A DNA stretch of 64,000 bases from Halopseudomonas bauzanensis (GCF_900114735.1 NZ_FOUA01000008.1:44725-108724), one strand, 5' to 3'; counted from the first letter of the stretch, positions 27,626-38,207 are shown. Translations and numbers: made by a program. Notes: generated by a model from the letters alone, not told the origin.

Positions 27626-27735
27626 GTGCATAGCCGGCTGGCCCTGACCGGACCCGCTCGAGCCGTCCATGGGCGCTCGTGTGGTGGCCTTCCCTGGCCA
27701 CCACACGGTCCAGTCAGGGCCAGCCGGCTACGCAC
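27626..27735. repeat. Composite palindrome A
   Basis: Outer arms 27626-27654 and 27707-27735 are 29 bases each and complementary at 27 positions. Inside them lies a second, perfect 12-bp hairpin (27678-27689 with 27696-27707, loop TTCCCT). The whole 110 bp would form one long stem with a nested hairpin. No open frame or terminator T-run goes with it. It sits in the 390 bp gene-free stretch before egtB together with palindrome B, which has the same architecture but different sequence. Confidence 0.75.
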
Positions 27736-27842
27736 TTGCCAACTATATGCACGCTGATAGATTTTTTACGTCATTAGTGACAGGGCGACGGGTTATCCAG
27801 ACTTGCTTTTGCTTTTACCAGCAGCAGCTTCGATGTAGGTAA

Positions 27843-27951
27843 GGGCTGAGCCGGTGGAGGTAGTGCGGACCGTCGATTGCCATGGATGGCAATCGCGAGC
27901 CTACATGGATGTATTCACGGCGTGTCCGCATTGCCTCCACCGGCTCGGCCC
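27843..27951. repeat. Composite palindrome B
   Basis: Outer arms 27843-27870 and 27924-27951 are 28 bases each, complementary at 25 positions, and the mismatches are transitions that would give G-U pairs in RNA on one strand. A nested perfect hairpin (27874-27883 with 27886-27895, loop GG) lies inside. Total length is 109 bp, almost the same as palindrome A. It ends 39 bp before the egtB stop. Confidence 0.75.
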
Positions 27952-27990
27952 CACCCCGCAAGCCGCCCCAAGCCATCAACGAACAATCGA

Positions 27991-29199
27991 CTAAACGCTA
28001 TCCCACGCCAACCGCACCCCACTGAACTGCCACCGCGCCCATGCCGGAAAGAAGTTGCGATACGAAGCCCGGCTATGTCCTGTTGGCGTGGCCAGCGAGC
28101 CGCCGCGCAGGACCATCTGGTTGATCATGAACTTGCCGTTGTATTCGCCAACCGCTCCCGCAGCGGGCTGGAAGCCGGGGTAGGGCAGGTAGGCGCTGTT
28201 GCACCATTGCCAGACCTCGTCGAACAGACCTTCCAGCCGCTGTTCCTCGGAAGCGGCATATTCCCATTCCGCTTCGGTAGGCAGGCGAGCGCCGGCCCAG
28301 CGGGCGTAGGCATCCGCTTCATAGAAGCTCACATGGCTGAGGGTCGCATCTTCATTCAGCGGCTGCAGCCCGTGCAGGGTAAAGACCTGCCAGCCGGCGT
28401 CGTGGTGTTGCCAGTACAACGGAGCGTGCCAGCCTTCGCTGCAAACCTGATCCCAGCCGTCGGACAGCCACAACTCGGAGCGCTGATAGCCGCCGTCACG
28501 GATAAAGGCCAGGTACTCGCCGTTGGTCACATTGCGGCTGGCCAGGGAAAACGGCTCCAGCCAGACGCGGTGGCGCGGCAATTCGTTGTCATAACAGAAC
28601 CCGCGGCCGGCATGACCAATATCCACCAGACCACCGTTGCAGTGCAGCCGCTCAGCGGTTGCACCAGAGCCTGCACGTTGATCATCACCGGTCTCCCGCC
28701 ATGCCGGAAACAACGGATTACGGGAAAAGTGGTGTTTCAAATCGGTCAGCATCAACTCCTGATGCTGCTGCTCGTGATTCAGACCCAGCTCGACCAGTGC
28801 GACCTGCTCGGCAGGCATATCCGCTGCGGCGAGGGCTTGTTGCATGTGCTGATCGACATGGCAGCGATAGGCCAACACCTGCTCCAGCGTAGGCCGTGAC
28901 AGCATCCCTCGTTCCGGTCGTGCGTGGCGGTCACCAACGCCGACATAGTAGGAATTGAACAGCACCTTGAAAGCGGGATCGAAGGGCGCTGGTGGCTGGG
29001 CCAGTGCCGCCAGGATGAACGTCTCGAAAAACCAGCTGGTATGGGCCAGATGCCATTTGAGCGGACTGGCTTCGGCGATGGATTGCAGTTGGCAATCCTC
29101 CGGCGTCAGCCCTTCGATCAGGTTCAGGCTGCGGTCGCGCACCTGACGGTAGCGGGACAGCAGCACGGCGGCTTCGGTGTGGGGTGGTTGCTGGGTCAT
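27991..29199 (-). CDS. egtB: Ergothioneine biosynthesis protein EgtB
   Basis: EgtB is a non-heme iron sulfoxide synthase that joins hercynine with a thiol donor and oxygen. The 402-residue protein has an N-terminal DinB-like domain with the iron ligands in HLAHTSW near residue 48 and LNHEQQHQELML near residue 135, and a C-terminal FGE-sulfatase-like domain with LYWQHHDAGW and RLPTEAEWEYAA. ATG 29199 lies one base after the egtD stop, so the two are coupled. No egtA, egtC or egtE is in the window, so the thiol donor and the C-S lyase are unknown. Confidence 0.88.
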   Translation of the reverse strand: MTQQPPHTEAAVLLSRYRQVRDRSLNLIEGLTPEDCQLQSIAEASPLKWHLAHTSWFFETFILAALAQPPAPFDPAFKVLFNSYYVGVGDRHARPERGMLSRPTLEQVLAYRCHVDQHMQQALAAADMPAEQVALVELGLNHEQQHQELMLTDLKHHFSRNPLFPAWRETGDDQRAGSGATAERLHCNGGLVDIGHAGRGFCYDNELPRHRVWLEPFSLASRNVTNGEYLAFIRDGGYQRSELWLSDGWDQVCSEGWHAPLYWQHHDAGWQVFTLHGLQPLNEDATLSHVSFYEADAYARWAGARLPTEAEWEYAASEEQRLEGLFDEVWQWCNSAYLPYPGFQPAAGAVGEYNGKFMINQMVLRGGSLATPTGHSRASYRNFFPAWARWQFSGVRLAWDSV

Positions 29200-29200
29200 C

Positions 29201-30175
29201 TCAAGACTCCGCCAGAAACACACCGAACCATTGCTGCGGATCGGTCCACAGGTGCTGACAATGGAACCCGGCCTCGGCCAGCAGGGCGCTGAAGCCATCG
29301 GTGGTGTATTTATGCGAATACTCGGTGAGGATATATTCGCCCCTGTGGAAGTGCCGCTCGGTGTGGCCCAGCCGAACACGATGCGGGTGTTTTGCTACCA
29401 GACGCATCTCGATCCGATTCTGCTCGCGGTCATAGACTGCCTGATGGACGAAGTTGGCCGGTTCGAAATCGGCATGCAACAGCTGGTTGACCATGCTCAG
29501 CACGTTCAGATTGAACGCGGCGGTCACGCCCTCGGCGTCATCATAGGCCGCTTCCAGAATAGGGCTGGGTTTCACCAGGTCGATGCCGATCAGTAGTTGC
29601 CCGCGAGCACCGCACTGCTGACGAATGCAGCGCAACAGGCGCAAAGCATCGGGGCGGGTGAAGTTGCCGATTGATGAGCCGGGATAGAAGAACACCGGCG
29701 GACTGGCGCGGTCTTCGGCAAGCAATTCGGCCAGATCGAGACGACGGGTGAAATCGCTGACTACGCCGATGCATTCCAACTCCGGATGATCATGGGCAAT
29801 ATCGGCCAGACAGCTTTGCAGAAAGTCGCCGGCAATATCGACGCCGATCAGCCTGGCCGGAGCGATATGTTGCAGCCAGCGGCGTGACTTGCTGCAGTCG
29901 CCGCAGCCCAGGTCAATCCATTGGGCGTGATTGACCAGCGCCAAGCTGATGTCATCCGCGCAGCGCTCGAAAATCGCCGCCTCGGTGCGGGTCGGGTAGT
30001 ACTCCTCAAGCTCGCAGATGCGGGTAAACAGCTCGCAGCCGGTGTCATCGTAGAAGTATTTTGGATTGATGCGTGCCTGGGGTTGCAGGAGCCCATCGAG
30101 CAACTGCTGATATTCATTGTCGTGATCAGGCGGTAGCAGGTTTTCCAGGCGGGGGAGTGGCGTGGCGATATTCAC
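29201..30175 (-). CDS. egtD: L-histidine N(alpha)-methyltransferase EgtD
   Basis: EgtD trimethylates histidine to hercynine using SAM. The 324-residue protein has the family pattern: NPKYFYDDTGCELFTRICEL near residue 38, EEYYPTRTEAAIF, the SAM motif WIDLGCGDCSKS near residue 86, and PVFFYPGSSIGNFT near residue 160. It is the first gene of a two-gene egtD-egtB unit on the minus strand. The pair is enough for the hercynine and sulfoxide steps if a suitable thiol is available. Confidence 0.9.
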   Translation of the reverse strand: MNIATPLPRLENLLPPDHDNEYQQLLDGLLQPQARINPKYFYDDTGCELFTRICELEEYYPTRTEAAIFERCADDISLALVNHAQWIDLGCGDCSKSRRWLQHIAPARLIGVDIAGDFLQSCLADIAHDHPELECIGVVSDFTRRLDLAELLAEDRASPPVFFYPGSSIGNFTRPDALRLLRCIRQQCGARGQLLIGIDLVKPSPILEAAYDDAEGVTAAFNLNVLSMVNQLLHADFEPANFVHQAVYDREQNRIEMRLVAKHPHRVRLGHTERHFHRGEYILTEYSHKYTTDGFSALLAEAGFHCQHLWTDPQQWFGVFLAES

Positions 30176-30250
30176 GGCAGGTCCTGTGGCTTGATGTTCT
30201 ATTTGAACCTAGCACATCAGCCACAGATCGCCATTACATGCTGCCGCGGG

Positions 30251-30775
30251 TTATTCCGCGTTTTCGACGACCTCACGGATCAGCTTGAACAGTTTGCGCG
30301 AGGCGGCCGGCGGCTTGCCTTCGGCTGCTTCCTTGCTGGCCTGACGCACCAATTGGCGGATGGTTTGCCGGTCGGCATCGGGGTAGGCTTCCATGAAGGC
30401 CTGCTGTTCGTCCGGCTTGCCAGTCAGCAGCCGGTCGCGCCAACGCTCCATTTGATGGAAGAACTGGGCATGGGCCTGGCTGCTGCTGTCGAGTCGGGCG
30501 AGGTACGCCTCGATTGCTTCCACATCTTGATCCCGCATCAGCTTGCCGACGAAGCTGAGGTGCCGCTTCAGCGCGCCTCGGGCGGTGTGGCGGTGGGCCT
30601 CGTCCAACGCCTTGCGCATCTCATCGGTGAGGTTGAGCTTTTCCAGCTGGTGAGGCTTGAGTTCGGTCAGTCGGCGCCCGAGCTCCTGCATGGCGTGCAT
30701 TTCGCGTTTGACCTGACTCTTGCTCTTCTCATCATCCAGCTCGTCATTGTCGTGTTCTTCAGGAAAATCTGTCAT
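30251..30775 (-). CDS. darP: Ribosome-associated protein DarP (YjgA, DUF615)
   Basis: DarP (YjgA) binds late 50S assembly intermediates and helps mature the peptidyl-transferase centre. The 174-residue protein is acidic at the N terminus (FPEEHDNDELDDE) and then helical and basic, with KSQVKREMHAMQELGRRL, the LTDEMRKALDEAHR segment and RWRDRLLTG. ATG 30775 is preferred over the GTG six codons upstream. It is divergent from pmbA, with about 95 bp between the starts. Confidence 0.88.
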   Translation of the reverse strand: MTDFPEEHDNDELDDEKSKSQVKREMHAMQELGRRLTELKPHQLEKLNLTDEMRKALDEAHRHTARGALKRHLSFVGKLMRDQDVEAIEAYLARLDSSSQAHAQFFHQMERWRDRLLTGKPDEQQAFMEAYPDADRQTIRQLVRQASKEAAEGKPPAASRKLFKLIREVVENAE

Positions 30776-30822
30776 GGTTTGCTGCCCGTTCACCGGTTCT
30801 GTTCAAGGCGTCATGATACCCG

Positions 30823-30850
30823 TTCACAGGGCGGCTGTCCGGGGTACAAT
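30823..30850 (+). promoter_or_regulatory. Promoter for pmbA
   Basis: TTCACA (30823-30828), a 16-base spacer and TACAAT (30845-30850) precede the pmbA ATG by 21 bp. The -35 and -10 each match 5 of 6. The region is shared with the divergent darP gene. Confidence 0.5.
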
Positions 30851-30871
30851 GGCCGCCTACAAGGAGATCAC

Positions 30872-32230
30872 ATGACCGAACAGCTTCCTGTCCAGCACGA
30901 TGACGACCCCAGCGCCCTATGCCAGCAGCTCGAGCAGCGCGTGGCATTCATTCTCGATGAGGCCCGTCGGCAAGGTGCTTCGGCCTGCGAGGTGGCGGTC
31001 AGTCAGAACACTGGCTTGTCCGTTGGCGTGCGCCGCGGTGAAGTTGAAACGGTGGAACTGAACCGGGACCGGGGCTTCGGCATCAGCCTGTATCTGGGCC
31101 AGCGCAAGGGCTCGGCCAGTACCTCGGATACGTCCGACGAGGCGATTCGCTCGGCGGTCGAGGCGGCCCTGGCGATCGCTCGCAATACCTCACCTGACAG
31201 TTATTCCGGCCTGGCCGATGCCGCACTGATGGCGAGGGATATCCCGGACCTGGATCTGTATCATCCCTGGGCGCTGGATGCTGATGCGGCCATCGAGCGG
31301 GCATTGAGCTGCGAGGCGGCGGCGTTGGCAATGGATCCGCGGTTGAGCAGTGACAGCGCCAACCTCAGCAGCCAGCAGGGTTGTCGGGTCTACGGCAACA
31401 GCCACGGTTTCATCGGCAGCTCGCTGGGAACCCGGCACAGCGCCTCGGCGGTCCTGATCGTCAATACTGAAGACGGTATGCAGCGTGACTACTGGTATAC
31501 GGTGGATCGCAAGGCCGAGCGGCTGCTGGGCCCGCAAGCCCTGGGGCAGAAGGCTGCTGAGCGGGCACTGGCACGGCTGGGCGCCAAGCCGGTGAAAACC
31601 GCCAAGGTGCCGGTACTGTTTGCCGCTGATCAGGCGGCCGGTCTGCTTGGCAGTCTGGTCGGATCGATTTCCGGCGGCGCGGTTTACCGTCAGTCCACCT
31701 TCCTGCTGGATGCCATGGGTACTCAGGTATTTCCCGAGTGGGTCACCATCGATGAGCGTCCACACCTGCTGCAGGCGCTGGGCAGTGCCGGTTTCGACGG
31801 CGACGGCCTGGCGACCCGAGCGCAGAGCTTCATTCAGCAGGGCGTGTTGCAGAGCTGGGTGCTGAGCACCTACTCGGCCCGCCGGCTGAAGCTGGCCAGT
31901 ACCGCCAATGCTGGCGGTGTGCATAACCTGCATATCAATGCCAACGCCGGTGACCTGCCGGCGCTGCTGCGGGAAATGGGCACTGGCCTGCTGGTCACCG
32001 AGCTGATGGGGCAGGGCGTCAATGGCGTTACTGGCGACTATTCACGCGGAGCCGGTGGTTTCTGGGTGGAAAACGGCGTGATCAGTCACCCGGTGCGGGA
32101 AGTGACCATCGCCGGCAACCTGAAGGACATGTTCGCCAACCTGCGCTGCGTCGGCTCGGATATCGAGCGTCGCGGCAACTACCTGACCGGCAGCTGGCTG
32201 GTGGATGGCATGACGGTGGGCGGGGCGTAG
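30872..32230 (+). CDS. pmbA: Metalloprotease PmbA/TldE
   Basis: PmbA (TldE) forms a heterodimeric zinc protease with TldD that processes microcin B17 and helps degrade CcdA in E. coli. The 452-residue protein shows CEVAVSQNTGLSVGVRRGE near residue 33, the DRGFGISLYLGQRKGSAST strand and the C-terminal TGDYSRGAGGFWVENG motif. AAGGAG precedes ATG 30872; the in-frame upstream extension runs through darP and is rejected. tldD is not in this window. It converges with ptsO. Confidence 0.92.
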   Translation: MTEQLPVQHDDDPSALCQQLEQRVAFILDEARRQGASACEVAVSQNTGLSVGVRRGEVETVELNRDRGFGISLYLGQRKGSASTSDTSDEAIRSAVEAALAIARNTSPDSYSGLADAALMARDIPDLDLYHPWALDADAAIERALSCEAAALAMDPRLSSDSANLSSQQGCRVYGNSHGFIGSSLGTRHSASAVLIVNTEDGMQRDYWYTVDRKAERLLGPQALGQKAAERALARLGAKPVKTAKVPVLFAADQAAGLLGSLVGSISGGAVYRQSTFLLDAMGTQVFPEWVTIDERPHLLQALGSAGFDGDGLATRAQSFIQQGVLQSWVLSTYSARRLKLASTANAGGVHNLHINANAGDLPALLREMGTGLLVTELMGQGVNGVTGDYSRGAGGFWVENGVISHPVREVTIAGNLKDMFANLRCVGSDIERRGNYLTGSWLVDGMTVGGA

Positions 32231-32284
32231 AGTCAGTCTTTAACGCCTGTTAGCGGGTTTGCCTGCTGACAGGCCCTGGCTGCG

Positions 32285-32563
32285 CTACTCGCCTTCACCA
32301 AAGTAATCATTGATCAGCCCGATCAGTTCCGCCATGGCCTGTTCGGCATGCTCGCCTTCACAACTGATGCAGATCTCGCTGCCCTTGCTGGCGGCCAGCA
32401 TCATCACTTGCATGATGCTCTTGCCGTCGACCATCTGCTGCTCGTCACCACCGACCCTGACGCTGCACTCGTGCTGCTTGGCCACATTGACAAACTTGGC
32501 GGCTGCCCGGGCATGCAGGCCGAGTTTGTTGATGATGCGCACGCGTTCGGTCAGTTGGGTCAT
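32285..32563 (-). CDS. ptsO: Phosphocarrier protein NPr
   Basis: NPr carries phosphate from PtsP to EIIA-Ntr in the nitrogen-related PTS. The 92-residue HPr fold has the active-site histidine in [12 protein letters not shown] near residue 17 and the [10 protein letters not shown] helix with the regulatory serine region. It overlaps rapZ by 4 bp and is last in hpf-ptsN-rapZ-ptsO. Confidence 0.95.
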   Translation of the reverse strand: MTQLTERVRIINKLGLHARAAAKFVNVAKQHECSVRVGGDEQQMVDGKSIMQVMMLAASKGSEICISCEGEHAEQAMAELIGLINDYFGEGE

Positions 32564-33414
32564 GGCAGGTCCCGGTGGCGGATGAGCAGGTTGGAGGAAT
32601 GCACACTGAGCTCCCTGACCAGGCGTTCGGCGATATATACCGAGCGGTGATGACCGCCGGTGCAGCCGATGCCGATGCTCATGTAGCTGCGCTCACCAGC
32701 GGCATAGCGCGGCAGCCACTTCTGCAGAAAATAGAAGATGTCCTGGTACATGTCCTGAACATCGGGCTCGGCGTCCAGGTAATCGCGGATCTGCTGGTCC
32801 TTGCCGGAAAACGGCCGCAGGTCGGGCTTCCAGTAGGGATTGGGCAGGCAGCGAACGTCGAATACCAGATCGGCATCCACCGGCACGCCGCGTTTGAAAC
32901 CGAACGACTGGATCAGGATCGACGGACTGTTGCTCTGGCTGCTGAGCAGACGCTGCTTGAGCAGGTCGCGTAGCTGATAGAGCGTCAGGTGACTGGTGTC
33001 GATCTTCAGGCTGGCCAGGTCGATGATGGGTTCGAGTAGCTTCAGTTCGGCCGCGATGGCTTCGCCGAGGGACAAGTTGCCGTCGGTTAACGGGTGCTTG
33101 CGGCGGGTTTCCGAGAAGCGCTTGATCAGTACCTCATCGGTCGCGGCAAGGAACAACACGTCGCAGTGAATACCGGCGTCGCGTACCTGCTTGAGCAGGT
33201 CCGGGAAGCGCTCGAGATCACTGGGCAGGTTGCGGGCATCGATGCTGATGGCGACCTTGGGCAGGCTCAGGTCGGTATTGTTGGCCTGCCGGGCCAACTC
33301 CGGCAGCAGGCCTGCCGGAAGGTTGTCGATGCAATAGAAACCATTGTCTTCCAGGAGGTGCAGAGCGGTACTTTTACCGGATCCGGATCGTCCGCTGACT
33401 ACAACCAGGCGCAT
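32560..33414 (-). CDS. rapZ: RNase adapter protein RapZ
   Basis: RapZ binds glucosamine-6-phosphate and, in enterobacteria, guides RNase E to the GlmZ small RNA. The 284-residue protein has the Walker A loop [11 protein letters not shown] at residues 6-16, the Walker B-like region [16 protein letters not shown], and the C-terminal domain with [10 protein letters not shown] and [16 protein letters not shown]. Pseudomonads lack an obvious GlmZ, so its target here is open. It lies 5 bp after ptsN. Confidence 0.94.
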   Translation of the reverse strand: MRLVVVSGRSGSGKSTALHLLEDNGFYCIDNLPAGLLPELARQANNTDLSLPKVAISIDARNLPSDLERFPDLLKQVRDAGIHCDVLFLAATDEVLIKRFSETRRKHPLTDGNLSLGEAIAAELKLLEPIIDLASLKIDTSHLTLYQLRDLLKQRLLSSQSNSPSILIQSFGFKRGVPVDADLVFDVRCLPNPYWKPDLRPFSGKDQQIRDYLDAEPDVQDMYQDIFYFLQKWLPRYAAGERSYMSIGIGCTGGHHRSVYIAERLVRELSVHSSNLLIRHRDLP

Positions 33415-33419
33415 CAGTA

Positions 33420-33869
33420 TCAGCCTCCGCCAACCATGACCCGATACAGGGTTTCTGCATCTGGCGCCTGTCGCAGGGCCTCGCGCAAATCTTCCTGGTC
33501 AAGTTTCTCGGCCAGCATCTTGAGTATCTGCAAATGCTGCTCGGTGGCCTCATGGGGCACCAGCAGTACGAAAATCAGATCGACCGGCTCACCATCCAGA
33601 GAGTCGAAGTCGATCTTGCTGTCGAGCTGCAGCAGGGCACCGATGGCATGGGTGCACTGCTCCAGCCGGCAATGGGGAATGGCGATGCCATTGCCGAAGC
33701 CGGTCGACCCGAGCTTTTCCCGGGCGATCAGGCTTTCATAAATGGCATCGGAGTCCAGATCGGTGTGCTGGGCGACCATATCACCGATCATTTCCAGCAC
33801 CCGTTTCTTAGAGCCCCCCGGCACACTGGTGAAAGTAAGCTGGGGGGTAAGTACGTTATCTATCTGCAT
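33420..33869 (-). CDS. ptsN: Nitrogen regulatory EIIA-Ntr
   Basis: EIIA-Ntr is the output protein of the nitrogen PTS and affects potassium transport and carbon/nitrogen control. The 149-residue protein has the phosphorylated histidine in [12 protein letters not shown] near residue 67 and the typical [19 protein letters not shown] helix. It lies in the conserved rpoN-hpf-ptsN-rapZ-ptsO order. Confidence 0.95.
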   Translation of the reverse strand: MQIDNVLTPQLTFTSVPGGSKKRVLEMIGDMVAQHTDLDSDAIYESLIAREKLGSTGFGNGIAIPHCRLEQCTHAIGALLQLDSKIDFDSLDGEPVDLIFVLLVPHEATEQHLQILKMLAEKLDQEDLREALRQAPDAETLYRVMVGGG

Positions 33870-33889
33870 GGGTTCGCTGCTTTAAAGCC

Positions 33890-34198
33890 TTACCGGTCAT
33901 TGACGCCTTGTTGGCGGCCAATGTGTTTTTCCTTATGTTTGATCAACTGGCGATCCAGGCGGTCAGCCAGCAGGTCGATGGCGGCATACATGTCGGAATG
34001 TTCCGCTTCGGCAACCAGATCGTTGCCGGCAATGTGCAGGGTACCTTCGGCCTTCTGCTGAAGCTTGTCCACCTCCAGAGTGATCTGAACGCTGATGATC
34101 TTGTCGAAATGCCGCTCAAGGCGGGCCATCTTTTCGGTAACGTAATCACGCAGTGCGTCGGTGATATCGAGCTGAAGACCAGTGATGTTCATTTGCAT
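33890..34198 (-). CDS. hpf: Ribosome hibernation promoting factor
   Basis: HPF binds the 30S decoding region and promotes 100S dimers or inactive 70S ribosomes. At 102 residues this is the short form, which lacks the C-terminal dimerisation domain of long HPF. It has MNITGLQLDITDALRDYV at the start and the KMARLERHFDKII helix. It lies 96 bp after rpoN on the same strand, the usual place in pseudomonads. Confidence 0.94.
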   Translation of the reverse strand: MQMNITGLQLDITDALRDYVTEKMARLERHFDKIISVQITLEVDKLQQKAEGTLHIAGNDLVAEAEHSDMYAAIDLLADRLDRQLIKHKEKHIGRQQGVNDR

Positions 34199-34294
34199 AA
34201 CACTTCTCCTGATTGGCTTGATAACCGGAGTACCATTGTCGGTGACTCCATGGTGCCACTTCTCGTTGCCGATTTCATTGATCCAACAATTGAT

Positions 34295-35794
34295 TCAGAC
34301 CAGACGTTTCCTCTCGCTGGATGGCGCTATGTTGAGGGACTCGCGGTATTTGGCGATGGTCCGTCGCGCGACATGGATGCCCTGTTCCTCAAGTAGACCA
34401 GCGATCTTGCTGTCACTCAATGGTTTCTTCGGGTTTTCCGCCGCGACCAGCTTCTTGATCAGCGCCCGAATGGCGGTGGAGGAGAACTCGCCGCCCTCGC
34501 TGGTGCTGACATGGCTGGAGAAGAAATACTTGAGCTCGAAGATGCCCCGCGGCGTATGCATGAATTTCTGTGTGGTCACCCGGGAGATGGTCGACTCATG
34601 CATGCCCACGGCTTCGGCGATGTCGTGCAGTACCAGCGGTTTCATGGCTTCTTCGCCATGTTCGAGAAAGCCGCGCTGATGCTCGACGATCTGGGTTGCG
34701 ACCTTCATCAACGTCTCGTTGCGGCTCTGCAGGCTCTTGATGAACCAGCGCGCTTCCTGCAGATGGTTGCGCAGGTAGGTGTTGTCGTTGCTGCTGTCAG
34801 CTCGCTTGACCATGGAGGCGTATTGGCTGTTGACCCGGACCTTGGGCGCAGCCTCCTGGTTCAGCTCGACGATCCAGCGGTTCTGGTCCCGCCGCACGAT
34901 GACATCGGGAATCACATATTCTGCTTCACCGGAGGCGATCTCGCCGCCGGGGCGTGGGTTCAGCGTCTGGATCAGCTCCACCACCTCGCGCAGCTGATCC
35001 TCCTTCAGCCGGGAGCGGCGCATCAACTGGGCGAAATCGCGGCTGCCGAGCAGCTCCAGGTGGTCGCGGACCACACGTTTGGCCTGCTCCAGCATGGGCG
35101 TGGTGTCGGGTAACTGCTGTAACTGCAGGTGCAGGCATTCGCTCAGGTTGCGGGCGCCAACACCGGTCGGCTCGAACTGCTGAATCCGGTGCAGCACCAT
35201 CTCGACCTCATCCAGCTCCACTTCGAGGGCTGGGTCGAGGGAGGTCAGAATGTCTTCCAGGGATTCTTCCAGATAGCCATCGGCGTTGATGCCATCGATC
35301 AGGGCGATAGCGATCTGATAGTCGGTGTCCGACAACGGCAGCAAATTGAGTTGCCACTCAAGGTGGCTCTGCAGGGTCTCGCCAGTGCCGGTGCGCGCGG
35401 TAAAGTCCCAGTCTTCATCATCTGAACTGGGCAGGGAGCTGGCAGAGGTCTGATAGATATCCTCCCACTGGGTGTCGACCGGCAATTCGTTGGGAATCTG
35501 CTCGTTCCAGTTGCCTTCTTCTTCGCCGTGGCTGTGCTGGTCAATGGCCTCCAGCTCAACGGGCTCGGGCAGGGCCGTGGCGGGGGCATCGTCGTTGCCA
35601 GCGGTATCGCTCGCACTGGGGCTGAAATCATCATCGCCGTCGTCGGCCAGCTCCAACATGGGATTGGCTTCCAGTGCTTCCTGCACTTCCTGCTGCAGAT
35701 CCAGGCTGGACAGCTGAAGCAGCCGAATGGCTTGCTGCAGCTGTGGAGTCATGGTCAGCTGCTGCCCCATTTTGAGGACGAGCGTTGGTTTCAT
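34295..35794 (-). CDS. rpoN: RNA polymerase sigma-54 factor
   Basis: RpoN directs transcription of nitrogen, motility and other genes from -24/-12 promoters with enhancer-binding proteins. The 499-residue protein has the glutamine- and leucine-rich region I ([20 protein letters not shown] at residues 9-28), an acidic region II, and the C-terminal RpoN box [14 protein letters not shown] near residue 475. It is followed by hpf-ptsN-rapZ-ptsO and preceded by lptB, all on the minus strand. Confidence 0.97.
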   Translation of the reverse strand: MKPTLVLKMGQQLTMTPQLQQAIRLLQLSSLDLQQEVQEALEANPMLELADDGDDDFSPSASDTAGNDDAPATALPEPVELEAIDQHSHGEEEGNWNEQIPNELPVDTQWEDIYQTSASSLPSSDDEDWDFTARTGTGETLQSHLEWQLNLLPLSDTDYQIAIALIDGINADGYLEESLEDILTSLDPALEVELDEVEMVLHRIQQFEPTGVGARNLSECLHLQLQQLPDTTPMLEQAKRVVRDHLELLGSRDFAQLMRRSRLKEDQLREVVELIQTLNPRPGGEIASGEAEYVIPDVIVRRDQNRWIVELNQEAAPKVRVNSQYASMVKRADSSNDNTYLRNHLQEARWFIKSLQSRNETLMKVATQIVEHQRGFLEHGEEAMKPLVLHDIAEAVGMHESTISRVTTQKFMHTPRGIFELKYFFSSHVSTSEGGEFSSTAIRALIKKLVAAENPKKPLSDSKIAGLLEEQGIHVARRTIAKYRESLNIAPSSERKRLV

Positions 35795-35878
35795 AGTGTT
35801 GCGGTTTACCTTGTGCGCTGTTTAAGCCATTGAGAGACAACCAAAAACATGGCCAGCATGCCTCATTCCGTTGGGCTT

Positions 35879-36590
<712 letters not shown>

Positions 36591-36604
<14 letters not shown>

Positions 36605-37127
36605 TGGTTGCCGGCTCGGTACGCTTGCGTGGCTGGATGATTATCTCGATGCGCTCGGCGGATTCCCCTTCGGCGGCATCGGCTCGACCGGCGTCTACCA
36701 CCTGGCGCTCGATGTCATAGCTGACACGCTGGCCCTGGAAGGTATTGCCGGATTGTTCGAGGAAGGCCTGGTCGATCAGGACCACGCGATTGGCGGCGGC
36801 GTGGTATTCGATGGTCTGGGCCCGTGCGTCCACTGGACTGCCGTCCGCTTCGGGCTGCTGCCGGTAAGTGGCAGGCGAGCCCACCGAGACGACCTTGCTG
36901 ACGTCGCCGGCGTCGTTGGTGGTCAGGGTCACGCGATTGCCGGTCAGGCGCATGCTGCCCTGGGTGATGATGACGTTGCCGGTATACACGGCGGTGCTGC
37001 GACGATCGTCCAGGGTGGCGGCATTGGCCTGGATGCGGATCGGCTGATTGGCATCGTCGGGCAGGGCCAGCACTGGCGTGGCCGCACCCGTCAGCAGGGC
37101 CAGGCAGAGGATTCTAAAGGGCTTCAT
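36591..37127 (-). CDS. lptA: LPS transport protein LptA
   Basis: LptA forms the periplasmic beta-jellyroll bridge that carries LPS from LptC to LptD. The 178-residue protein has a signal peptide ending at VLALPDD near residue 22 and the repeat strands [19 protein letters not shown] and [12 protein letters not shown] typical of the OstA domain. It overlaps lptC by 14 bp. Confidence 0.95.
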
Positions 37128-37686
37128 GTTCGCCTCTTACGTTGGACAGCAGCTTGATGGTGCCGTCATTGAAATTCGCTTCCATACCGGTGGCTGTGGT
37201 CACGCCGTTGGCGGCCTCGATTCTGACGCTCCGGTCAGTTTCGGCAAAATGCCGGTGGGGGAAGATGCTCAGGGCCGGCGTCGACAGGCGCCGCAGTGGC
37301 TGGCCCGTCAACTGCTGTTCAATCACTACGTTCTGGCTCAGGTCCACCCGATCCCCCCCAGCGCTGACTTCGCCGTAGCGGGCCTGCACATCCCAGGGCT
37401 GCTGCTCGCCTTCGCGGTAATACAGCAGTTTGGGGTCATCCAGTTCGGTCACGTCGTCACCGACCTGGTGCGCGGCACGTACACTGTCCAGGTCATATAC
37501 CGGCTGGCCATTGACGTCGAGCTGGCGGATCCGGGCATTGTCCATGAAGAAATCGGGCTGCAGCGGGTCCTGGATCACCTGTGGCGTGAAACTGGCTGGG
37601 CGGATGTTCCAGTAACCCACCGCCAACGCCAGTGCCACGGCGAGCAGGACAATGCCGCCGGTAACCAGATAACGTGGGATCTTCAC
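37114..37686 (-). CDS. lptC: LPS export protein LptC
   Basis: LptC receives LPS from LptB2FG and passes it to LptA. The 190-residue bitopic protein has one N-terminal transmembrane segment (LVTGGIVLLAVALALAVGYW, about residues 7-26) and a periplasmic OstA-like domain with MDNARIRQLDVNGQPVYDL. Its start overlaps the kdsC stop by 4 bp. Confidence 0.94.
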   Translation of the reverse strand: MKIPRYLVTGGIVLLAVALALAVGYWNIRPASFTPQVIQDPLQPDFFMDNARIRQLDVNGQPVYDLDSVRAAHQVGDDVTELDDPKLLYYREGEQQPWDVQARYGEVSAGGDRVDLSQNVVIEQQLTGQPLRRLSTPALSIFPHRHFAETDRSVRIEAANGVTTATGMEANFNDGTIKLLSNVRGEHEAL

Positions 37687-38207
37687 AGGTAAGCTGCCTG
37701 GGCGCTTTCCAGGGTGCCCTGGGCGCGCATGATCAGTTCGCAGAACTCCCGCGCCGCGCCGGCGCCGCCGGCATTGCTGGTCACGCCGTGGGCATGCTGG
37801 CGCACGAAGGTATCCGCGGTGCCCACGGCCATGCCGAGGCCGACGCGGCGCATGACCGGCAGATCCGGCAGGTCATCGCCGAGAAAGGCGATCTGCTCCA
37901 TTTCCACTGGCACCAGGGCGCGCAACTCGGCCAGTGCGGTGAGCTTGTCCTCGCGCCCCTGGATCAGGTGCTGGATACCCAGGTTGGCGGCGCGGCGTTC
38001 CACCAGCGGCGAGTTGCGGCCGCTGATGATCGCAGTCTGCACTCCGGAGGCGATCAGCATTTTGATGCCGTGGCCATCCAGAGTATTGAAGGATTTGAAT
38101 TCGGTGCCGTCAGGCATGAAGTACAGACGACCGTCGGTCAGCACGCCATCGACGTCGAAGATCGCCAGGCGGATATGACGGGCGCGTTCGAGCAGCTCGT
38201 TGTTCAT
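37683..38207 (-). CDS. kdsC: Kdo-8-phosphate phosphatase
   Basis: KdsC hydrolyses Kdo-8-phosphate to Kdo, which is then joined to lipid A. The 174-residue HAD-family enzyme has the nucleophile motif AIFDVDGVLTDG near residue 17, SGRNSPLVERRA, and IAFLGDDLPDLPVMRRVG with the magnesium aspartates near residue 110. It overlaps both kdsD and lptC by 4 bp. Confidence 0.96.
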   Translation of the reverse strand: MNNELLERARHIRLAIFDVDGVLTDGRLYFMPDGTEFKSFNTLDGHGIKMLIASGVQTAIISGRNSPLVERRAANLGIQHLIQGREDKLTALAELRALVPVEMEQIAFLGDDLPDLPVMRRVGLGMAVGTADTFVRQHAHGVTSNAGGAGAAREFCELIMRAQGTLESAQAAYL

